A stretch of 64,000 bases of DNA. It comes from Actinosynnema pretiosum (GTDB lineage Bacteria > Actinomycetota > Actinomycetes > Mycobacteriales > Pseudonocardiaceae). The stretch spans positions 248,001 to 312,000 of the forward strand of contig NZ_JAMTCF010000012.1 of assembly GCF_024171695.1 (NCBI RefSeq), read 5' to 3'. This document shows positions 24,913 through 33,473 of the stretch, piece after piece; positions within the stretch are counted from its first letter, which is position 1, and every line of letters starts with the position of its first letter. A program made the translations under genes and the position numbers. The notes beneath the pieces are model-generated. The model did not search any database, was not told the origin of the DNA, and worked only from the letters and a program-made list of their open reading frames with translations.

Positions 24913-25905
24913 GTGACCGGCTGGACCGACGAACTCTCCCGCGCGCGGCTGCACGTCGTGACCGGCAAGGGCGGGACCGGGAAGACCACCGTCGCCGCGG
25001 CGCTCGCGCTGGCGCTGGCGACCGGGGGTCGCCGGGTGCTGCTCGTCGAGGTGGAGAACCGCCAGGGCCTCGCCCAGCTGTTCGACCGCCCGCCGCTGCC
25101 CTACTCCGAGGAGCGGATCGCGTCCGCGCCGGGCGGCGGGGAGGTCAGGGCGCTCGCGGTGGACCCCGAGGCCGCGCTGCTGGAGTACCTGGCCATGTTC
25201 TACAACCTGGGCTTCGCCGGGCGGACGCTGCGCAGGATGGGCGCCATCGAGTTCGCCACCACGCTCGCGCCCGGCCTGCGGGACGTGCTGCTCACCGGCA
25301 AGGTCAAGGAGTGCGTGCGCCGGGTCGGCAAGTCCGGCCGCCACGAGTACGACGCCGTGGTGCTGGACGCGCCGCCGACCGGCCGGGTGGTGCGCTTCCT
25401 GGACGTGACCCGCGCCATGGCCGACCTGGCGAAGGTCGGGCCGATCAAGGGGCAGAGCGAGGGCGTGGTCGCGCTGCTGCACTCCGGCGACACCGCCGTG
25501 CACCTGGTGTCGCTGCTGGAGGAGATGCCGGTGCGCGAGACGCTGGACGCGGTGGCCGAGCTGGACGGGGCCGACCTGCGGCCGGGCGCGGTGTTCGTGA
25601 ACCGGGCGCGCCCGCACCGGCTGCCCCCGGACGCGGTGCTCAAGGCCGCCGAGGGCGGGGTCGACCCGGCCGAGCTGCGGGAGGGGCTCGCGGAGGCCGG
25701 GCTGGTGGTGCCCGACGAGGACCTGGCCGGGCTGGCCGAGCAGGCCGCCGACCACGCGCAGCGGGTGCTGGCCGAGGCGCGCGCGAAGGACAAGCTCGCG
25801 GAGGCGGACCTGCCGACGCTGGAGCTGCCCGAGCTGACCGGGGGCGTGGACGTGGCCGCCCTCTACGAGCTGGCCGAGTCGCTGGTCGAGCGGGGGGTGC
25901 GGTGA
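24913..25905 (+). CDS. Get3/ArsA-like ATPase, first of a pair
   Basis: 330 residues. Deviant Walker A TGKGGTGKTTVAA at residues ~17-29 with the signature Lys, a switch/Walker B-like VVLDAPPTGR, and a C-terminal ArsA fold. No arsenite-binding Cys triplet is seen, so arsenical transport is unlikely; the mycobacterial pair Rv3679-Rv3680 is the closest known context. The GTG has TAGGCT 7 nt upstream (24901-24906). It overlaps the second ATPase by GTGA, suggesting a 1:1 heterodimer. Confidence 0.9.
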   Translation: MTGWTDELSRARLHVVTGKGGTGKTTVAAALALALATGGRRVLLVEVENRQGLAQLFDRPPLPYSEERIASAPGGGEVRALAVDPEAALLEYLAMFYNLGFAGRTLRRMGAIEFATTLAPGLRDVLLTGKVKECVRRVGKSGRHEYDAVVLDAPPTGRVVRFLDVTRAMADLAKVGPIKGQSEGVVALLHSGDTAVHLVSLLEEMPVRETLDAVAELDGADLRPGAVFVNRARPHRLPPDAVLKAAEGGVDPAELREGLAEAGLVVPDEDLAGLAEQAADHAQRVLAEARAKDKLAEADLPTLELPELTGGVDVAALYELAESLVERGVR

Positions 25906-27026
25906 ACAGGCTGGACGTGGACGCGCTGCTGGACGACCCGGCGACCAGGGTGCTGGTGTGCTGCGGGTCCGGCGGCGTCGGCAAGACGACCACGGCGGCG
26001 GCGCTGGCGCTGCGGGCCGCCGAGCGCGGCAGGCGCGCGGTGGTGCTCACCATCGACCCGGCGCGCAGGCTGGCCCAGTCGCTGGGGCTGCGCGAGCTGG
26101 ACAACTCGCCGAGGAAGGTCGTCGTCGAGGGCTTCGAGCCCGACGGCGAGCTGCACGCGATGATGCTGGACATGCGCCGCACGTTCGACGACATGGTGCT
26201 GGCGCACGCGGGCCGGGAGCGGGCCCAGCAGATCCTGGCCAACCCCTTCTACCAGACGATCTCCACGTCGTTCTCCGGCACGCAGGAGTACATGGCGATG
26301 GAGAAGCTGGGCCAGCTCGTGGCGCGCGACGAGTGGGACCTGGTGGTGGTGGACACCCCGCCGAGCCGGTCGGCGCTGGACTTCCTGGACGCGCCGCAGC
26401 GGCTGTCGACGGTGCTCGACGGCAAGCTGATCAAGATGCTGTCGGCGCCCGCGCGGGCGGGCGGCCGGGGCATCATGAAGATCGTCGGGACCGGGTTCAC
26501 CCTGTTCACGAAGGCCGTGTCGACGATCGTCGGCGGCCAGCTGCTCCAGGACGCGTCCACGTTCGTGCAAGCGTTCGACAGCATGTTCGGCGGCTTCCGG
26601 CAGCGCGCCCAGGCGACCTACGAGCTGCTGCGCTCACCGGGGACGGAGTTCCTGGTGGTCGCGGCGGCCGAACCGGACGCGCTGCGGGAGGCCAGCTACT
26701 TCGTGGAGCGGCTCTCCGCCGAGGAGATGCCGCTGTCCGGGCTGGTGGCGAACCGGACCCACCCGGTGCTGGCCGGTCTGGCCCCGGCGGGCGCCGAGGC
26801 GACCGCAGACCGGCTGGAGGAGCGGGCGGGCGGGCCGTCGCTGGCCTCCGCCGTCCTCCGGGTGCACGCGGACCGGGTCGCCGTCGCGGACCGCGAGAAG
26901 CGGCTGCTGGCGCGGTTCACCCGTGCGCACCCCGGTGTCCCCCTGGTCGGGGTCCCCGCCCTGCCAACCGACGTGCACGACCTGGACGGTCTGCGCGAGA
27001 TCGGCCGCCGGCTGGCGGGCGAGTAG
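25902..27026 (+). CDS. Get3/ArsA-like ATPase, second of a pair
   Basis: 374 residues. Deviant Walker A CGSGGVGKTTTAA (residues ~22-34), TIDPARRLAQSLG switch segment, VVVDTPPSRSALDFLDAP Walker B region and a Met/Phe-rich helical part (MLDMRRTFDDMV, SFSGTQEYMAMEKL) like the hydrophobic client region of Get3 proteins. It pairs with the upstream paralogue, to which it is translationally coupled. The actual client is unknown; tail-anchored membrane protein or envelope-related functions are inference. Confidence 0.9.
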   Translation: MNRLDVDALLDDPATRVLVCCGSGGVGKTTTAAALALRAAERGRRAVVLTIDPARRLAQSLGLRELDNSPRKVVVEGFEPDGELHAMMLDMRRTFDDMVLAHAGRERAQQILANPFYQTISTSFSGTQEYMAMEKLGQLVARDEWDLVVVDTPPSRSALDFLDAPQRLSTVLDGKLIKMLSAPARAGGRGIMKIVGTGFTLFTKAVSTIVGGQLLQDASTFVQAFDSMFGGFRQRAQATYELLRSPGTEFLVVAAAEPDALREASYFVERLSAEEMPLSGLVANRTHPVLAGLAPAGAEATADRLEERAGGPSLASAVLRVHADRVAVADREKRLLARFTRAHPGVPLVGVPALPTDVHDLDGLREIGRRLAGE

Positions 27027-27052
27027 GAAAACCCCTGGTCGGCGCGGCGCGA

Positions 27053-27346
27053 TCAGCCCGCTGCCGACTCCTCGTAGTGGTCCGTGCGCGCGGAGTCGAG
27101 CAGTTCGAGCCACGACGTCACGTCCGGTCGCCGCTTCAGCAGCGCCCTGCGCTCGCGCTCGGTCATCCCGCCCCACACGCCGAACTCGATCCGGTTGTCC
27201 AGCGCTTCGGCGAGGCACTCGGTGCGCACCGGGCAACCCAGGCACACGACCTTCACCTTGCGCTGTTCGGCCCCCCGGACGAAGAGCTGATCGGGCTCCC
27301 CGTCCCGGCACGCCGCCTTGATCCGCCAATCCCCCTGCTGCTGCAT
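27053..27346 (-). CDS. whiB4: WhiB4-like iron-sulfur redox regulator
   Basis: 97 residues. Four cluster Cys: Cys13, Cys35, Cys38 and Cys44 (C-x21-C-x2-C-x5-C), followed by the WhiB turn GVWGG and the basic ERERRALLKRR tail that binds DNA. Starts at the ATG 27346 behind GAGGTGGGGGA; upstream in-frame starts lack a ribosome site. Redox-sensing transcription factor; in mycobacteria WhiB4 controls oxidative-stress response. It is divergent from ponA2 and converges with the Get3-like pair. Confidence 0.93.
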   Translation of the reverse strand: MQQQGDWRIKAACRDGEPDQLFVRGAEQRKVKVVCLGCPVRTECLAEALDNRIEFGVWGGMTERERRALLKRRPDVTSWLELLDSARTDHYEESAAG

Positions 27347-27587
27347 ATCCCCCACCTCTGGTTCACACAGTGTCCGGTTCGAAATCCGCCACACCCCTGC
27401 CGCGGATGCCGTAGGCTCGCCACCGAAGTGGCCCGCCGTTGGCTGCTGTCCCTGGACGTTGACGGACTGTAGAGCGTTCCGGTTCCACCTCCAACCCTGG
27501 GATGCGCACCTGTTACCTGTCTTGAGTACGAGTACTCATCCCGGGTAATGGTGTTACTTGAGCCTGATCACTCGTTCCGGTCCCGGC

Positions 27588-27593
27588 TACGCT
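27588..27593 (+). promoter_or_regulatory. -10 element of ponA2
   Basis: TACGCT, 7 nt before the GTG start of ponA2, predicting a leaderless mRNA. The 254-bp divergent whiB4-ponA2 gap otherwise holds no gene. Confidence 0.55.
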
Positions 27594-27600
27594 GATCCAC

Positions 27601-30087
27601 GTGCGAGTCAGGAACAGCGTGCTGAAACTGCTCGGCCTGTGCGTGCTGGCGGGCGTCCTGCTGGCGGGCGCGTTGTTCCCCGCCGTCGGCGCGCTGGGCG
27701 TGGTCTCGAACCAGGCGAGCGACACCGTCGACAGCATCTCCTCGGACCTGGTGACGACCGACCCACCGCTGATCACGACGATCACGGACCGGGACGGCGC
27801 GCCGATCGCGTACCTGTACGACCAGTACCGGGTGCTGGTCCCACCCGAGGACATCTCCCCCACGATGAAGGCGGCCCTCGTCTCGGTCGAGGACCGCCGG
27901 TTCTACGAGCACCAGGGCGTGGACTGGAAGGGCACGACGCGGGCCGCGCTGACCAACCAGTTCAGCGGATCGGTCACGCAGGGGGCCTCCACGCTCACCC
28001 AGCAGTACGTGAAAAATTATCTTGTCCACGTCGTCGCGCGGAACAACAAGGTCGAACAGCAGAAGGCGCAAGAACAGACGATCGCGCGCAAAATGCGCGA
28101 GGCGCGCATCTCGTTGCAACTGGAGCGGAAACTGGGCAAGGAGGAAATCCTCGCCCGCTACTTGAACGTCGTCCCGTTCGGCTCGACGATCTACGGCATC
28201 GCCGCCGCCGCGCAGGCCTACTTCGGCACCACCGCGGACAAGTTGACCGTCGCGCAGTCCGCGATGCTCGCCGGGATGGTCAACAGCCCGTCCGCGCTCG
28301 ACCCCGAGGTGTTCCCGGAGAAAGCGCTGGAACGGCGCAACCAGGTGATCGACAAGATGGTCGAGAACGACAAGCTCTCGCGCGACGCGGCCTTCGAGGC
28401 CAAGCGCGAGCCGCTCGGGCTGGCCGAGCCGGTGCGCACCCCGCCCAACGGGTGCGTGGGCGCGGGCCCGGAGAACGGGTTCTTCTGCTCGTACGTCGTG
28501 GAGTACTTGGAGCGCAACGGTTTCAGCATCGAGCAGCTGAAGATCGGCGGCTACACGGTGCGCACCACGCTCGACCGCGACATCACCCAGAAGGCCAAGC
28601 GCGCGGCCGAGGCGCAGGTCGCCAAGGACACCAGCGGGATCGCCAACACGATGGCGGTCGTGCGGCCGGGCAAGGAGAGCCACGAGGTCGTCGCGCTGGT
28701 CGCGAACCGCGACTACGGGCTCAAGGCCGACCAGTTCCAGACCCAGTTCGACCTGCCGAGCGGCGTGGAGAACAAGTTCGGCGCGGGATCGGTCTACAAG
28801 ACCTTCACCGCCGCCGCCGCGCTGGAGAAGGGCATGGGGATCGAGAACGTCATCCCCACCCCGACGTTCTACGAGTCGCGCGTGTTCAAGGGCGGCGGGA
28901 ACCGCTGCCGGAGCACCGGGGAACCGAACACCCGCTGGTACTGCCTCGGCAACGCCTCCTCCACGTACTCCTCGCAGATGTCGCTCCAGCAGGCGCTCCA
29001 GACCTCGCCGAACACCGGGTTCGTCATCCTGGAGGAACGGCTCGGAATGGACCCGGTGGTGGACATGGCCTCGCGGCTGGGGATGCGCGAGACGATGGCC
29101 ACCAACATCTCCGGCACCCCGCCGGACCCCAGGTCCAAGCAGCGCGAGCTGCGGGTGTCGCAGAGCGAGTTCTACAAGCAGGACGGCGGGAACGCCTCGT
29201 TCACGCTCGGCCCGGCGTCGGTGAGCACGCTGGAGCTGGCCAACGTGGCGGCGACCATCATCAGCGGCGGCACCTGGTGCCCGCCGTCGCCGGTGGCCGA
29301 GGTGCTGGACCGCGACGGGCAGGCCGTGCCGGTCAACGAGGCCCCGTGCGAGCAGGTGGTCAACGAGCAGCTGGCCAACGGGCTCGCGGTGGGCATGTCC
29401 AAGGACGACCAGGGCGCGGGCACGGCGGCGGTGGCGGCGCGCAACGCCAAGTGGAACCGGCCGATGCTGGGCAAGACCGGCACGACCGAGGACTACAAGT
29501 CGGCGGCGTTCATCGGGGCCACGCTCGACTACGCGGGCGCGGTGCAGACCTACAACGACGGCCCCAACCCGCAGCCGATCTGCGTGACCGGCAAGCCGAG
29601 GCTGTGCGCGAACGGCGACATCTACGGCGGCACGGTGCCCGCGCGGACCTGGTTCGACACCATGTCGCAGATCCACGAGGGCCTGCCGGTGCGGCAGCTG
29701 CCGAAGGTCGAGCCGCGCTACCTCAAGGGCGGTGACGAGATCCGGGTGCCGGACGTGGTGGGCAGGAACGTCAACGACGCCACCAGGGTGCTCCAGGAAG
29801 CCGGGTACAAGGTGACCCAGCAGAGCCGGAACTCGGCGCAGGCCAAGGGAACCGTGGTGAGCCAGACGCCGCGCGGCAGCGCGCTGCAGGGCACGCTGAT
29901 CACGCTGCTGGTGAGCACCGGCTACGTGCCGCCGCCCGCGCCGACCGAGCAGCCGACCCAGCAGCCGCCCACCCAGGGCGAGCCGCAGCAGCCCACCCAG
30001 CCGACCCAGCCCGGCGGTCAACCGGGCGGGACACCGGGCGCGCCCCAGCCGGGCGGGCCGACCAGGCCGACCAGACCGACCCGCTGA
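27601..30087 (+). CDS. ponA2: Bifunctional penicillin-binding protein PonA2
   Basis: 828 residues. N-terminal membrane anchor (about 8-32), GT51 transglycosylase domain with catalytic Glu97 in SVEDRRFYEHQGVDW, transpeptidase domain with Ser397-V-Y-Lys400, Ser469-P-N471 and Lys625-T-G, then one PASTA domain (about 715-780, IRVPDVVGRNVNDA...) and a Pro/Gln/Thr-rich tail. It polymerises and crosslinks peptidoglycan outside the membrane. A local AT-rich stretch (aaaaattat) occurs near 28012. Order whiB4-ponA2-metallophosphoesterase matches mycobacteria. A strong terminator follows. Confidence 0.96.
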   Translation: MRVRNSVLKLLGLCVLAGVLLAGALFPAVGALGVVSNQASDTVDSISSDLVTTDPPLITTITDRDGAPIAYLYDQYRVLVPPEDISPTMKAALVSVEDRRFYEHQGVDWKGTTRAALTNQFSGSVTQGASTLTQQYVKNYLVHVVARNNKVEQQKAQEQTIARKMREARISLQLERKLGKEEILARYLNVVPFGSTIYGIAAAAQAYFGTTADKLTVAQSAMLAGMVNSPSALDPEVFPEKALERRNQVIDKMVENDKLSRDAAFEAKREPLGLAEPVRTPPNGCVGAGPENGFFCSYVVEYLERNGFSIEQLKIGGYTVRTTLDRDITQKAKRAAEAQVAKDTSGIANTMAVVRPGKESHEVVALVANRDYGLKADQFQTQFDLPSGVENKFGAGSVYKTFTAAAALEKGMGIENVIPTPTFYESRVFKGGGNRCRSTGEPNTRWYCLGNASSTYSSQMSLQQALQTSPNTGFVILEERLGMDPVVDMASRLGMRETMATNISGTPPDPRSKQRELRVSQSEFYKQDGGNASFTLGPASVSTLELANVAATIISGGTWCPPSPVAEVLDRDGQAVPVNEAPCEQVVNEQLANGLAVGMSKDDQGAGTAAVAARNAKWNRPMLGKTGTTEDYKSAAFIGATLDYAGAVQTYNDGPNPQPICVTGKPRLCANGDIYGGTVPARTWFDTMSQIHEGLPVRQLPKVEPRYLKGGDEIRVPDVVGRNVNDATRVLQEAGYKVTQQSRNSAQAKGTVVSQTPRGSALQGTLITLLVSTGYVPPPAPTEQPTQQPPTQGEPQQPTQPTQPGGQPGGTPGAPQPGGPTRPTRPTR

Positions 30088-30092
30088 ACGAG

Positions 30093-30129
30093 AGGAGCGG
30101 CGCCGCGAGATCCTCGCGGCGCCGCTCCT
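30093..30129 (+). terminator. Terminator after ponA2
   Basis: 17-bp stem (30093-30109 with 30113-30129), 3-nt loop, beginning 6 nt after the ponA2 stop and before the convergent YqeY gene. Confidence 0.8.
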
Positions 30130-30184
30130 TCGCTCGGGGGCGGGGTTATCACCCCGCGACTGCTCCAGGAGCCCTGGCGGGGGC

Positions 30185-30652
30185 TCAGGCGCTCAGGCGG
30201 GCCTTCACCGCGGCGGCGACCCGGCCGCCCTCGGCGCGACCGGCGACCTTCGCGTTGGCGGCCTTCATGACCTGGCCCATCTGCTTCAGGCCCGGCTGCT
30301 CGCCGCCCTGCGCCAGCTCGGCGACGGCCTCGTCGACGAGCGCGGCCAACTCGGCGTCGTCGAGCTGCTTCGGGAGGTAGGCCTCCAGGATCGCCATCTC
30401 CTGGCGCTCCAGCTCGGCCTTCTCGTCCCGACCGGCGTTCGCGAAGGCCTCGGCGGCTTCCCGGCGCTTCTTCACCTCACGACCGATGACCTTCAGGACC
30501 TCGTCGTCGGTGAGCTCGCGCGCGGCCTTGCCCGAGACCTCCTCGTTGGTCACCGCGGTCAGCGCCATCCGCAGCGCGCCCGCCGTGACCGACTCCCTGT
30601 TCTTCATGGCGCCGGTCAGATCGGACTGCAACCGCGCCTTGAGCTGTGCCAT
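30185..30652 (-). CDS. GatB/YqeY domain protein
   Basis: 155 residues, full length. Starts MAQLKARLQSDLTGAMK and has the YqeY core KVIGREVKKRREAAEAF, EAYLPKQLDDAEL and the tail LKQMGQVMKAANAKVAGRAEGGRVAAAVK. This domain is related to the tRNA-binding tail of GatB, but the free protein's role is uncertain. ATG 30652 is preceded at 7 nt by TAGGTT (30665-30660). Divergent from the metallophosphoesterase gene. Confidence 0.92.
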   Translation of the reverse strand: MAQLKARLQSDLTGAMKNRESVTAGALRMALTAVTNEEVSGKAARELTDDEVLKVIGREVKKRREAAEAFANAGRDEKAELERQEMAILEAYLPKQLDDAELAALVDEAVAELAQGGEQPGLKQMGQVMKAANAKVAGRAEGGRVAAAVKARLSA

Positions 30653-30715
30653 GCGGGCAAACCTACCGGGCACCGCGTCGAGCCCCGAATCATTTGACCG
30701 CCTACCCTCGGGGAG

Positions 30716-31675
30716 GTGAACACGTTCGGCCGATCACTGCTCGCCACGACCGCACTCGGAACCGCGGCCCTCGCCTACGCGGCGGGCATCGAGCGCAGGC
30801 ACTGGACACTGCGGCGCGCCACGATCCCGGTGCTGGCCCCAGGCTCGGCGCCGCTGAAGGTGCTGCACGTCTCCGACCTGCACATGACCCCGAACCAGAG
30901 CTCCAAGCAGCGCTGGGTCGCCGGGCTCGCCGAGCTGGAGCCCGACTTCGTCGTCAACACCGGCGACAACCTCGCGCACATGCAGGCCGTGCCCGGAGTG
31001 ATCCGCGCGCTCAGCCCGCTGATGGACTTCCCCGGCGTGTTCGTGTTCGGCAGCAACGACTACTACGCGCCGCGCCCGAAGAACCCGGCGCGCTACCTGC
31101 TGCCGTCCGCGAAGACCAAGCGCTTCCACGGGCTCGACCTGCCGTGGCGCGACCTGCGCGCCGCCATGGTGGAGCGCGGCTGGATCGACCTGACCCACGT
31201 GCGCACCGCGTTCGAGGCGGGCGGTCAGCGGATCGTCGCGGCCGGTCTGGACGACCCGCACCTGAAGCGCGACCGGTACTCCGAGATCGCGGGCGCGCCC
31301 GGCAAGGCCGCGCTGCGGCTGGGCGTCACGCACTCGCCGGAGCCGAGGGTGCTGGACCCGTTCGCGGCCGACGGCTACGACCTGGTGCTCGCGGGCCACA
31401 CGCACGGCGGTCAGCTGCGCGTCCCCGGCTACGGGGCGCTCGTGACCAACTGCGACCTCGACCGCGGCCGGGCCCGAGGCGTGTCCCGGTGGGGCGCGCA
31501 CATGTGGCTGAACGTCTCCGCGGGCCTGGGAACGTCCCCCTACGCGCCGGTCCGCTTCGCCTGCCCGCCGGAGGCCAGCCTGCTGACCCTCGTGTCCCGC
31601 GACGTCGACGCTGGTCAGGACGACGCGGACGCGAAGAGGGGTGCCGATTTCGGAGTTCGTGGGACTGTGCGGTAG
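30716..31675 (+). CDS. Metallophosphoesterase
   Basis: 319 residues. An N-terminal hydrophobic anchor, then the calcineurin-like phosphoesterase signature: VSDLHM (DxH), GDN (TGDNLAH), GSND, VTHSPEP and AGHTHGGQL. Such membrane-associated proteins resemble YkuE/Rv3683, possibly acting on envelope phospho-substrates. The GTG has both a GGGGAG ribosome-like stretch and TACCCT 7 nt upstream (30703-30708), so it could be read leaderless. It directly precedes tRNA-Pro. Confidence 0.92.
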   Translation: MNTFGRSLLATTALGTAALAYAAGIERRHWTLRRATIPVLAPGSAPLKVLHVSDLHMTPNQSSKQRWVAGLAELEPDFVVNTGDNLAHMQAVPGVIRALSPLMDFPGVFVFGSNDYYAPRPKNPARYLLPSAKTKRFHGLDLPWRDLRAAMVERGWIDLTHVRTAFEAGGQRIVAAGLDDPHLKRDRYSEIAGAPGKAALRLGVTHSPEPRVLDPFAADGYDLVLAGHTHGGQLRVPGYGALVTNCDLDRGRARGVSRWGAHMWLNVSAGLGTSPYAPVRFACPPEASLLTLVSRDVDAGQDDADAKRGADFGVRGTVR

Positions 31676-31696
31676 AGTTCACCTCGTTCGGCCCAC

Positions 31697-31814
<118 letters not shown>

Positions 31815-31916
31815 GCTTTCAGGGCAAGGTTTTCCGAGGCTCCCCCCGGACGGCGGCGGCCGTTCTCGGAGTGACCTTCGTCTCACCGGCGGACCCCGCT
31901 CGTTCGCGAACCCCAC

Positions 31917-31952
31917 AAAAACGATCGGGGCCCGTCCCCCCGGACGGGCCCC
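31917..31952 (-). terminator. Rho-independent terminator on the minus strand
   Basis: On the minus strand: 11-bp stem (31952-31942 with 31937-31927), 4-nt loop, then a GATCGTTTTT tract. Classical intrinsic terminator with T run, although no established minus-strand gene ends here; the nearest candidate transcript starts around 32100. Confidence 0.75.
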
Positions 31953-32024
31953 GACCTTCTCCGGAACGGCGCGGCGGCCCCACTTCCCCCTCCGCCGCCT
32001 TCCCCCGCGTTCCGGACCCTCCCC

Positions 32025-32052
32025 GCCCCGGTGGCCGACTCGCCACCGGGGC
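32025..32052 (-). other. Hairpin just after a 12-codon open frame
   Basis: 11-bp perfect stem (32025-32035 with 32042-32052) and 6-nt loop, 7 nt beyond the minus-strand micro-ORF stop. It may be a terminator or attenuator. Confidence 0.5.
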
Positions 32053-32059
32053 GCGAGGC

Positions 32060-32098
32060 CTACGCCATGTCGCGGTTGCGAGCCGTGCGCTCCCCCAT
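32060..32098 (-). CDS. Possible 12-residue peptide (MGERTARNRDMA)
   Basis: A minus-strand ATG micro-ORF with a strong purine-rich GAGGGGGGAAAG ribosome site about 5 nt upstream, immediately followed by an 11-bp hairpin and, 110 nt further, an intrinsic terminator with a T run. It could be a leader peptide, a tiny protein or part of a small RNA. No family known. Included only because signals before and after it line up; chance is a real alternative. Confidence 0.3.
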   Translation of the reverse strand: MGERTARNRDMA

Positions 32099-32198
32099 GG
32101 TCTTTCCCCCCTCGGTTCCCCAGTGGTGTTTCCGACGCCTCCGAAGGTATTCGCACCGCGCCGATTCCAGCCACTCGATTTCCCGGCTCGCCACGCTC

Positions 32199-32221
32199 TC
32201 GCCAACCGCCGCGGTTGGCGA
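32199..32221. promoter_or_regulatory. Perfect inverted repeat upstream of the SseB-like gene
   Basis: TCGCCAACCG-ccg-CGGTTGGCGA, 10-bp arms with 3-nt centre, about 35 bp before the -35 of the SseB-like gene. Candidate operator for the type VII substrate cassette or for the minus-strand transcript. Confidence 0.45.
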
Positions 32222-32254
32222 ATCCGTGGCGAAAAGGCGCGGCGCGGCGAGTCC

Positions 32255-32285
32255 TTGGCAAATCACGAGGTCGGGTGCTTAACCT
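32255..32285 (+). promoter_or_regulatory. Promoter of the SseB-like gene
   Basis: TTGGCA (32255-32260), 19-bp spacer, TAACCT (32280-32285), then 7 nt to the GTG at 32293. Confidence 0.5.
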
Positions 32286-32292
32286 GGTGCGC

Positions 32293-33150
32293 GTGGACCA
32301 GGTCAAGCGCGCGGTCGACCGGGCGTGCTCGTTGCACAAGTCGACCGGGGTCCGGCGGACCGGGCTGGACCGGGTGCTGGGGGCCGAGCTGCGGGCGCTG
32401 TGGGGGATCGGCGGTTCCGACTCGCCCGACCGGGTCAGGGCCAAGGCGGTGCTCCAGCTGGAGCGGGTGTTCGGCGGGTTGGACGAGACCGTGGCGGCCG
32501 TCGCGCGGGGGTGGTTCAACACCTCGCTGGACCCCGGCTGGTGGGCGTTGAACCTGACCGAGCGCAAGCGGCGGCTGCACGCCGGGCTGGACCTGTCGCA
32601 GCGCACGCTGGAGCGCCGGTTCGGCGACGAGGCGCAGCCCGCGCTGATCGCGTCGCTGCGGGCCGGACCTGCGCCGGTGCCGCCGGGGGACGTGCTGGCC
32701 CGGCTGGACGCGGAGCGTCGGGCGGTGGCGGGCGACCCGCCGGACGACGGGGCCGACGAGCGGATCGGGCGCTTCCGCGAGCCGGTGTCGCCGCTGGAGC
32801 AGGCGCTGCGGTTCGCGCGCGAGGAGCAGCTGCACGGGCTGCGGGACGCGGAGGGGCGCCCGGTGGTGCTGGACGCGGGCGCGCACGGGGCGTGGATGCC
32901 GGTGTTCAGCACGCGCGCCCGGCTGCGGGAGTACCTGCTGGCGAACCCGGCGTTCGACGGGTTCGCGTTCACCAGCACCGGTCCGAAACTCGCCGCGGAA
33001 CTCACCGCGCGACATCCCGGAGCGGGTCTCGCGGTGAATCCGGTGGCCGATCCCGAGGGGGACCTGGGGAGAACATTCACCCTTCTCCCCGAACAGGTGG
33101 AAAAGCTGCTGCCGATTCGGCGCTCACCCGGTGGAAACCGCGCCGGATAA
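32293..33150 (+). CDS. SseB-domain protein
   Basis: 285 residues. The N-terminal ~190 residues are charged and helical with no recognised domain; the C-terminal ~90 residues (GAWMPVFSTRARLREYL, then AFDGFAF, GAGLAVNPVADPEG) resemble the SseB N-terminal domain, common next to type VII secretion genes in actinobacteria. GTG 32293 is selected by the -10 TAACCT 7 nt upstream; GTG 32287 is an alternative. First of three co-directional genes (with EspC-like and WxG proteins), starting 520 bp after tRNA-Pro. Function unknown; chaperone-like or accessory role in secretion is inference. Confidence 0.7.
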   Translation: MDQVKRAVDRACSLHKSTGVRRTGLDRVLGAELRALWGIGGSDSPDRVRAKAVLQLERVFGGLDETVAAVARGWFNTSLDPGWWALNLTERKRRLHAGLDLSQRTLERRFGDEAQPALIASLRAGPAPVPPGDVLARLDAERRAVAGDPPDDGADERIGRFREPVSPLEQALRFAREEQLHGLRDAEGRPVVLDAGAHGAWMPVFSTRARLREYLLANPAFDGFAFTSTGPKLAAELTARHPGAGLAVNPVADPEGDLGRTFTLLPEQVEKLLPIRRSPGGNRAG

Positions 33151-33176
33151 CTTCTCCTGCCGCTACAGTCCGCTCC

Positions 33177-33467
33177 GTGAGCGGTTTCGCGGTGGACACT
33201 CGTGAACTGTGCGACGCGGCCGAGTCGGTGCGCGCGGAAGTGGCCGAACTGGTGGGGAGCCCGGCGCTCAAGTACCGGGCGGACCCGACCAGGCTCGGGC
33301 ACGAGGGGTTGGGGGCGGCGCTGGCCGAGTTCGACGACGCGGCGCGGGTCGGGATCGCCGCGCTGGCGTCGGACGCCTCGGAGCTGGCGCGCGGGCTGGA
33401 CGAGACCGCCTCGACGTACGCGGACGCGGACGCCGAGGCGGCGCGGCGCTCCGACGAGCACGGGTAG
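33177..33467 (+). CDS. EspC-like type VII secretion protein
   Basis: 96 residues. Two-helix WXG100/EspC-like layout with a central turn and a C-terminal helix ending in Y81-ADA-D85, the YxxxD/E general secretion signal of type VII systems. Pattern (DTRELCDAAESVRAEVAELV, then LDETASTYADADAEAARR) fits the 'excreted virulence factor EspC' family. GTG with TACAGT 7 nt upstream (33164-33169). Six nt before the WxG gene. No ESX ATPase or membrane component lies in the window, so it would rely on a system elsewhere. Confidence 0.72.
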   Translation: MSGFAVDTRELCDAAESVRAEVAELVGSPALKYRADPTRLGHEGLGAALAEFDDAARVGIAALASDASELARGLDETASTYADADAEAARRSDEHG

Positions 33468-33473
33468 CCGCCG

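Noticed and set aside
24913..27026. Arsenite efflux ATPase function for the Get3/ArsA-like pair
   Set aside because: No Cys triplet for metalloid binding and no arsB, arsD or arsR nearby.
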